Both the position numbers and the translations under genes were made by a program. Shown in pieces: positions 48,401 to 57,400 of a stretch of DNA of 64,000 nt. The DNA is from Brasenia schreberi. Its lineage: Eukaryota; Streptophyta; Magnoliopsida; Nymphaeales; Cabombaceae. Location: positions 5,084,001-5,148,000 of the forward strand of contig JAYKKT010000076.1 in assembly GCA_036023115.1 (NCBI GenBank), read 5' to 3'. Below the pieces are notes generated by a model. That model worked only from the letters and a program-made list of their open reading frames with translations. It did no database searches and had not been told where the DNA came from. Position 1 is the stretch's first letter. Each line of letters starts with the position of its first letter.

Positions 48401-51400
48401 TAAATGCTTTTATTTGCAGCCAGTGAGGTTGCAAGAATTTGCACCTATGAAAGATGCTTGAAAAATAGTCATCAAGGCTGATAAAAATTTATTGCAGCCA
48501 AGAAGCTGCTCAAAAATTATTGCAGCCATGAAGCAACTGAAAAAGAGCAACCATTAAATCTTAATTTAAGAGTTGTTGCAACGAAGAAGCTGCTAAAAAT
48601 TGTGCAGCCATGAAGGTTGCTGGAAAAGTATTGCAACCATGAAGGTTGCTGAAAATGGATAGCCAAGAGAGCTGTAAAAATCAGAAAAAAAGATGTAGCT
48701 AGTATGATATAGTTGGTTAAAGTTTTTTTTTTCATTTGGTCAAACAACAAAACTCCATATAGAAGGATAAGATAAAGTACAGAAAATCAGTTTTTTGTCA
48801 CCACATATTCTGAAAATCAAATCAAAGAAGAGGTAGATGCATTGATTCTAATATAATGTGACAGTATCACCAAGAAGCATGAAGATTAAGATCTGTAGTT
48901 ACTGAAGTGAACAGTCAGGAGCATTAGAAAAAGTGGCTGTAGTCACCATGTGAAGGGGCATAAAACTGATTAGTACAGGCAAATGTGTGTATTCTGCCAT
49001 TTGAGTTGCAGAGAGAGGACACCCAACCAACACACCGATAGCATCCACCATGTGAAGGGGCGTACAAAAATCCGTTTGAAGTATGTATAATGTAGATAGT
49101 ATCTCCTACCATAAAAATCAGTTTTCTCAAGAGAAAAAAAATGACTTTTGAAGTATTGTTGCCTAGTCACTTTATTAAGAAGAAAGAAGAAGAGGAGCGA
49201 CCGACACCCATAGAAGGGTCGTGCGCTACCCAAGTATGATCTTAATTATTCAAGTTGATTTACAGAAGCCTCAGATAGATCATTGGTGAAAGTGTGGTGA
49301 AGAAAGAACCAATTTTTCTGCCAGTTTCGAGTTTGAACTTTGAAGTATCTCACTCCCAACTTGAGGAGGGTGTTAAAGAATATGAATATCTTCTGTTTTT
49401 AGTGTTAGTTATATCATTTTTTATATTTGGATATTATTGTAATTGCCCGTAGTACTAAGGGCATTTTGGTCGTTTTTTGTTTTACAACCTATTATATAAG
49501 AGTTGGACATTTTGTATTAGGGTTAAGAGTTTGAAATTAAAAAAGAGAGAAAGAGAGGGGGGCTGGCCTCCATTAGAGGGACTGCTCCTTATCCAATCTC
49601 CCATTTTACTCTTATCATTTGTGAATGCTTTCTATTATCGATTATCCACTGCGCTTCCCACTAATTTCAACAGTGCTATGGTGGCAGTTAACTCAACATG
49701 AGTTAAATCATTTTATTGTTTCTTTCCAACACTTTTGTAGTTTCCTCTTTTAACATTTTCACAATCTAGTTTTTCATACCTTCTTATCGGTGCTTCCTTT
49801 GGTCATCTTTCTACATGTTCAAACCATCTTAAACGATTTTCTCTCATTTTATCCTTTATTAGTATCACTTCCAATTTGTTTCTAATAACCTCATTATATA
49901 TATGGTCTTTCTTTGTGTGCACTCATCCATTTCAACATCTTCATTTCTATCACGAGCATCTTTTATATAGGTTGATGATTAACTACCCAACACTCAGAAC
50001 CATAAAACATAGCAAGTCTAATTGTTGCTATATAATATTTACTTTAATGATATCTTCCCCTCTCCATTTTAACCAACCTGTCTTAATTCTATAGGTAACC
50101 TCTCCATCAATTTTTCCACTCTAAAAAACTGATACTAAGTATTTAAAACTTTCCTTGTGAGGGATGCAATATGTGTCAATCTTTATTTCTATATCCTCTG
50201 GAGCAACTAAATGATCAAACTTACATTCCATAAATTTTGTCTTTGTTCTACTAAATCATAAGCCGTTACTTTCTAGTGTTTCTCTCCATAGTTTCAATTT
50301 CCTATTAACTTTTCCCTTAGACTCATCCACTAATACAATGTCATCTGCAAATAACATACCAAGATACTTTATTTTGAATATGTTTTGTTAACTCATCAAG
50401 AGCCAATATAAATAAATATAGACTTAAAGCGGATCCTTGATGGAACCCAATATTAACTTCAAATAAGTCCGTCATTCCTTTCATGAGTCCTCACACATGT
50501 TTTTGCATCATCATACATATCTATTATAAGATTTATATATGTCACTGAGATACTTCTATTTTTCAAGGTTCTCCAAAGAACATCGTTTGGCACCCTATCG
50601 TAAGTTTTTTCTAGATCAATAAATACCATTGAAGGTTCTTTTTTGCTTTAAAATATTTCATAAGATGACTCAATGGGTGAATCGCTTCAATAAAGGTGCC
50701 ACTATTGGCTGTACACTGTTCTTTTAACACTTCCTTTCAAGTTTGGGAAGGATAGATTGATAATTCCTAAGTAATCATAGCTACCATGAAGTCCAGTCTT
50801 GTAACTACTTTGTTTAAGATATCAACTAGTTCAAAAGTGTATGGAACATGAATAGAACAAACCGTTCAATTTCTATTATCTCTTGAGCAAGTACATTCCA
50901 TCTAAACATGACTACTTTTATCACAATAAACAACAACAACAACAACAACAACTAAGCCTTTTCCCATACTAGACGGGGTCGGCTACTTTTATCACAATAA
51001 ACAAGTCGCAAAAAAAAAAAAATCTCCAGATTTGATGGACAGCAATCATATGGGTCCCTGTTGTCTGTCATGAATATATGCCTTATAGATATGTTATATC
51101 TTGCCTTGTGATGGTATGGTAGGTAAGCTTGCATGCATTCTTCGGTATCTCCTTGTAACTGCCAAACCTTCCTCCTTAAGCCTAACGAGGGACTTACTTT
51201 GATCAGAGTATCAGTATCCCTCCAAAACTAATTTAATGACCTCTGGACAAGTTCCCAAACAGATTTCCTTTATATGAGAATTACATTGTTGGATCTGAAT
51301 CTCCATGGAAACAATAAACTTACAAGATAATTCTGCTGTTTGGAGCTATGATTAGAAATTTTGTATGCCTTCTCCATAGCCTCCAGCTATAACAAGCACC

Positions 51401-54400
51401 AATCTAATCGAATCAACCACCCTCCTTCACAAAGGGATTTCTGGTCAGTTGTGCTTTTGCAGTCAAAGTGGATAGACTGCTAAATCTCTCAAAGATGCCC
51501 TTGGTGACTGTTAAGGCCATAAATGCCTCACTCAAATCTCTAAGTAGGACCAGCACCTTGTACATCTACGGATGAATAGACATGCCTTAATTGGCACTGC
51601 AACTGACATTAACTTGGCTATAAAGCAATTGTCTCCTGGTATCCAACTCCTTCAAATTGATTATACCCTTCGGCAATCAATCCTTCTTGCACCTCTATGC
51701 AAATCCATGAGCTTGTGATTTTGGATTTGAAATTGAAACTGCTTGCACCCCACAACCTTTCTGCACCATAATTAGTTATTGCTTCCCGAATTTGATTCTT
51801 TTCCAAGGGATTCATCTCTTGAAAGATATTTCCTTTTACTTCGGATTTGACTGTGTTAGGCTGTTAGCTAAGAAACCTGAAAAAGTATGGGAGTATGACC
51901 ATCAGTTACATATAGGACGAGAGGTACAGGTCCACTTACTTTGTTAATGGCAATAAGAGAGAAGTTGGATGATAGATTATGGAAAATTTCACATTTCCAC
52001 TCCTCTTTGAGATGGACCTGGTTCACAAGAAAAATCTCAAGAAGTGTCTCTTATGTGTTCATCAGAACTTTTAAAATTTAGGGTCCTCAAATAGATTCAC
52101 AGTTCAGAATTGTTTGCGAAGTTCCTCGTCGTACTAGACAAAAGATCAGGAAGCACCATAGACAAGTTAGTCCATGTAGACCTGAAATGGATCTAACAAA
52201 CAATATTTTCCTGAATGAACCATGGAGAAAATACCCCGCCCAAATGGTTGCTTCTGTGTGTGTGTGTGTGTGGATACGTGCATACATTATATATTGATGT
52301 TTATATTCTTCCTCTCTCTCTATATATATATGTGTGTGTGTGTGTGCGTGCATGTTTTATTTGTAGGCATTTGTATGTGTGTGTGTGCCATGCCCATGCT
52401 CAACTCTTTTAATGATTGAGTGGTGTTGAATTTTCAATACCTTTGAACCAATAGAACAGAGTCAATAGGTCAACATGGGAACTCCCAAAATAGGAGCTGG
52501 TCCCCTCATGGTAGGGCTCGTTGAGGACACATGACCAAGCTGTAGGCTCAAAATACAATCTTAAAGATGCGTCTTTAAGCAACCATTGACTGCAGAGTAC
52601 TTGGCAGACAAACTTGCAAGAGTAGTGGACAACAATAATCCCATATAATGCTCAAAAACCAAAAGACTTTGGCTTGACATTGATGCTTATATGGTTAAAT
52701 AATGAAATGATTACGTTTCCAAGTTCCCCAAAACAAATAAGGAATAAAAGAGATCGTTACATTTTTGTAGCTTCAAATTATATCAACAAAACGATTAAGT
52801 ATTGCAGTGTCATTTGTGCTTATTGATAATAACAAATCTGCTTGCAAGCCCCAAAGGGGTATATGTCACTAGCTAGGGGGGTTGCTCTCTGACAAACGGT
52901 CAATGTTCAATACCTGAGTGTGCATCTGGTAGGGGTCAGCCTAACCCCTGCTTGCCTTCCAAAGGAAAACAAGAAGCTGCAGGAAAATGATACCTGCTGT
53001 GTAGCATCCATGACTGCAAGTTTGTCTTCAAATGTACTAGAACAAATGGCAATGTCATCCATGCCTGCCTGCTCCAGCAACCACATCTCAGTTGATGTTT
53101 CTCCTGAGTAATAGAAGCGACCTCCCAAGAGAAAAAGGGCTTTTCCACATTGCTCTTGGACCTTCACACCATGTGAAGTGAAATCCAAGAATGTAACAAG
53201 TGTGTCAATCGCTTCTTCTCTGTATATGCTGTGCCCAAGAGTATCATCACCCTGCAATATAACTACCATTCCATATAGAGACCATAGAGATTCTGAAACA
53301 GCTTTTCTGAATTTCAGTAACAGACATATGGAGAAAAAGTACCAGAAGATCAAGCTGCAAGAGAACAACAGCAACTAAGGGCTGCTGCTCTATAGGTGCG
53401 CGTTGGAGGTAGACCAGTAGGACATGCATTGTGTTTACTGAACCTTCATTTTTCAATCCACTGAGGAACCTGTTCATATGATTTCTCCTGTGGCATCGAA
53501 AACATGCAAGGATATAAGTTGTCTCCTTACAGACCAGTTAGATATTGACTGTGTAGTTTTGATAAGAATAAGATACTAACCAGGTTTGTTAATACAAATT
53601 CTTAAAACCGATTCAGAGAGATGCCTTGGAAGTTTGGAACCAAAATAGTATGTACTAGACCATCTTCAAAGAAATTCATTATGAGCGAAAAGTTAATGCA
53701 CCTTGACAGAAATAAATAGAAAGGGAAAATGTAACAAAATAATGCAGATATGAAATACATTGACTCCCAGAAATGTTACAGTATGCTAGTAGTACATTGA
53801 TTCCCACAGTGTTACAGATATGTGGTACATTGTGACTCATATGAAATGCCGACTAGTCTATGTTACACAATTGTCAAGATCGACATCTAATAAAGTTGTT
53901 GTTCCATAAGGATGTGTTGGAAAGAGTTAGATCAAACGTTGCCTTGTTGGCATTTCACCAACCATACCCCTGCATAGTGTAACAAGCATGTGATGATGAT
54001 TATGTAGTGTTGTAAACCATGTAATGCCAGTGTATAGACACTCATTAATGCTTCCATGTATGATCCTTCTCATTTTAGTAACACAAATCAAGAAAAACTA
54101 TTTTCAGATTTTCAGGGTCTCATTGCAATCGGGCTATGTTTCGACTTAGTTTCAAATACAGAGAAGAATCCATTGGTTTGGCACATAGAAATAAAAACTC
54201 CACTTCTCTGTAGCTATAGGCTCATCAATGATCATTCTAAATTCAAGCAGTTTCAAAAATCGCCAATCCTGCCATGTTATCAAAAAATACACTTTCCTTT
54301 CTTGCAGTGAAATGAATGAAATCTAATGTGTATTTTAAGAAAACATAGTTCCTGATTAAGCATAACACCTCTACCAGTGATGATAAAGCACATGAACTAG

Positions 54401-57400
54401 ATTTGTTGGATGCTGAGAAAGAGTTCAAGAATGAATAATTCCTTTATGTTTGAAAATGTGAAAGTACATTGAGTCCCATGGTGTTAAATATATGCAGTAC
54501 ATTGTGACTCATAGTAGAATTCCAACCAGTCTGTGACACTGTAACGTGATCATCATGATTGACATCCAATAAGGTTGTTTTCCATAAGGATATGTTGGAA
54601 AAGGTGAGATTAAAGGTAGCCTAGTCGGCATTTCATCAACCATGCCCATGCAGCATTTGTCGATCATGTCAAGGTTCATGTGAAGTTGTAAACCACGTGC
54701 TGTAAGTGCATGGAGCAAGAATGTTTGATAATAGAATGTGCATTATGAGGAAGCATATCATACCTGCTTAAGCACAACAGTTCTATCAGTAACGACAATG
54801 CACATGAACTAGATTTGCCTTGGTTGCTTAGCAAGAGTTCAAGAATGGATGACTTCTTTATGTTTTCAGCTAAGTAGTGCCTGCAACTTCCATCACCTTG
54901 AATACAAGAATTTAGAAGACTAGCAGCATTCTTTCGCTCGCGGGAATCACCAACTTCAAGTGTTTGGATCATCAACTCCAGGCCTCCCAAAGCAACCACT
55001 TGTTTAGCATTTTCGACATTTTTGTCGATGTCAAAACCAGTGAGAAGTTGTTCCAACAAGTAAAGTGCTGCCACCCGAGGACTGCATTTAACAGTGAACA
55101 AACTCGGCATGCGATCACCACATTCCAAAACCTTAAGGATCAGTTCCAACAACTCATGAGATAACATTTGTCTGGCCCTTGGCTTAAGCAAATACAGCAA
55201 AACTCCAGCTTTTAGAAAGAGAGCATCATTTCTCAGCAATCTTACAAAAATCTCAAGTTGTGGATCTGCATTCAGTATTATCTGCCTGTTAACTTTGTTT
55301 CTCACTACTAATTCAGCTAGGATTGACATCGCAAGTTCCAAAACCTCATCATCCTTCGACGAAGAAATGACTTCTAGCAATCCCTCAATGACAGCAGATT
55401 TTGATAGAGATAACTCCACAACTGGGTCACCTTGTGAATCTAACCAAGCTTTCGCAATCAAACGTACAGCAATTTCACAGTCATCCAAACTGTCAGAAGT
55501 GTATAGCACCTTAATCGGTCTCGAAAGATCATTACATGAACGATCGAGATTTGATTCTCCAACGTCACTGTTATCAGCGTTGCTGCAAACAGCAGACTCC
55601 ACTACTGGCTGTCTATGACATGAAAATAAATGAAAGTATTCTGATGCGAACATCTCGGAACTCAGATCAAGTCTTGCGTTTCCCCACTTTACACTCTGCA
55701 GTGGAGGTAAAATGAATGTTAAAAGCATTCAAACGAATATAGTTATACAAAATGCCCGCTACTAGAAGTTGAGTACTAAAAGATGGTGGTTTCCTCCAAA
55801 GGAAAAATAGAAGGCAAAATATGCAAAAGGAATCATCGCAAACATTGTAGGCAGCAGGTAGGGCTGGTAAATGGGCCGAATGAAGTGAAGAATCTTTTGT
55901 TCGTTGCTCAACTCGTTTCATATACGAACTAGTCGAGCTAACTACTAGCCGAAAACCCTTTGTCCGAAAATGTTCACCAAAGATTCGTTATCCATATACG
56001 AACCGGGGAAAAAATAACCTATTGTCTATCTAAACTCTGTTTATGGCAAAGTTAAAACAGATGTGTCTCTTCATTTACCTCAAGTACCCGAACACTATTA
56101 TCTTGGAGCATGATTTAGGTAAAAGAATAGGAAAGAATGTCATATAACAGGCTTTCATGAGCCCAGCCAAGCCGATTATGTTCACGTTAATCTCGTACGA
56201 CTTAACGTACCGAACGTGAACGAGCTAGGGACCAGACAAACAAAGAGAATTATGAGCACCTTCGTTCATTTACCAGCCGTAGCAACAGGTGAGAATAAAA
56301 AAACCTGGATCACAAGGACTTACATTACTAGATGTAGCTCCTGACAACCGCTTACTGAGTTGGTGGTCTTGAGACAAGCCATCTCCATTTCCATGCCATT
56401 CCACTTCACACGCTGGGCTAAACACAGTTTGGTACCTAAAACCAATCCCCAAGCATCAATTTGTTAACGGAAAAATAAATGCAGCTTAATCAAAGGAAAT
56501 GACCCCGTAGTATCTCTGTCCACCACCCGCGAGTTAACACTCAGATTCCATTTAGTTAAATTAAACACCCAGAGCGTTAGCTCAGTGGCAGGGCGCAGCT
56601 GGTGGGGAGTTCCGTAGGTGTATGTGTTAGGCGTTGGTCTCCACTTGTAACAAAAAGAAAACATTAAATAAAAAAACCTAAAATAGGTGGGTTTGAAAGA
56701 CATGCCTAACCCAAGTCACTCGGATGGTTATACGTCAAAGGTTTCATGTACACAAACAAACATACACTTTGACTCAATAGGAAGAATTTCATTTTTAATT
56801 TACTAAAATTTTTAGGGTTTGAGGTCAATGAGCAAGTTCTATCTTCGCCTAACTCCACTGCGTGCTGGGTTCAGCCCAAGCAAGTAAATGGCCCCCATTT
56901 CGTTCTTTTCGAATTGTTTGGGTCCTTATGGCACTAAATGGAGCCCCAACGCCGTGCACGAGTACCGATCTGATCTTGATCGGGTTTCAAATCTATCAGA
57001 TTGATCGCATGTAGGGGACCGGGGACACTACGGTTAGTGTAAAACCTGTCCTACCACTGTCGCCAAATAAATGGGTCCACATGAACGACTCGCAATCTAA
57101 TGTCCGGATCTTAAATTTGGTGTCTTACCTTAGTTGTGGAACCCCACGGTCAAGTTAGGGTAAGGTCTATTGAATAATGCATGACAACCCGTGTTACCTA
57201 CGGTCCCACAATATCAATGCAGACAGGAACCCTTTTACCTTCTGCACCTTTTCAGCCGGACCTACTTCGTCCCTACAGTAACTTCTTCAAGGGCCGTCCA
57301 AACCCAGCTCAGCCTGTTCGCATGAGCCAATACGAACCGAGCCAACCTGTTCAGAGCTTCCCTCACTAACCTATATCAGCGGAGCCCACCTTGTTTTGGT

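Larger units (their letters stand above)
44325..49672 (+). mobile_element. Non-autonomous LTR retrotransposon carrying zeaxanthin epoxidase sequence
   Basis: Two LTRs of about 300 bases (44325-44621, 49372-49672), both beginning TGTTA and ending TTTCAACA. A primer-binding-like TGGTATCAAAGCC follows the 5' LTR; a purine tract (CTTGAGGAGGG) precedes the 3' LTR. The 5-base flanks are GTGCC and GTGCT, and the antisense RTE sequence reads across the empty site, so the borders are firm. No protease, integrase or reverse transcriptase motif is seen in the 4.75-kb body. Instead it has ZEP coding sequence, an inverted repeat, a direct duplication and unrecognised open stretches. It would depend on another element's enzymes. 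Confidence 0.88.
44258..50900 (-). mobile_element. Antisense RTE relic, split by the ZEP-carrying LTR element
   Basis: The 3' end is 44258-44324 (AACTTTTTCCCATACTAGAT and TTTGTTTCCACAAAG, the reverse complement of the region around 2740-2790). It continues after the LTR element from 49673 (ATGGTGGCAGTTAACTC) to about 50900, with the reverse transcriptase region recognisable (for example GATCCTTGATGGAACCCAAT at 50430, opposite to the LHQGS codons, and CATCTGCAAATAACATACCA opposite to LFADD). It is much more decayed than the copies at 1-3530. Confidence 0.85.

Noticed and set aside
48445..48665. CRISPR-like array
   Set aside because: Units are contiguous and degenerate without unique spacers, in a eukaryotic retroelement.
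52087..52420. Open frames at 52.1-52.4 kb
   Set aside because: They are translations of TG and TA microsatellites.
53252..53374. N-terminal extension of exon 5 reading [15 protein letters not shown]
   Set aside because: It reads through the 91-base intron 4; the GT at 53342 and CAG at 53252 join LQLDLL to GDDTLG as in related proteins.
56566..56640. A true tRNA gene
   Set aside because: The A box is good, but there is no acceptor stem pairing, no proper anticodon arm, and the B box has two mismatches; a SINE is more likely.
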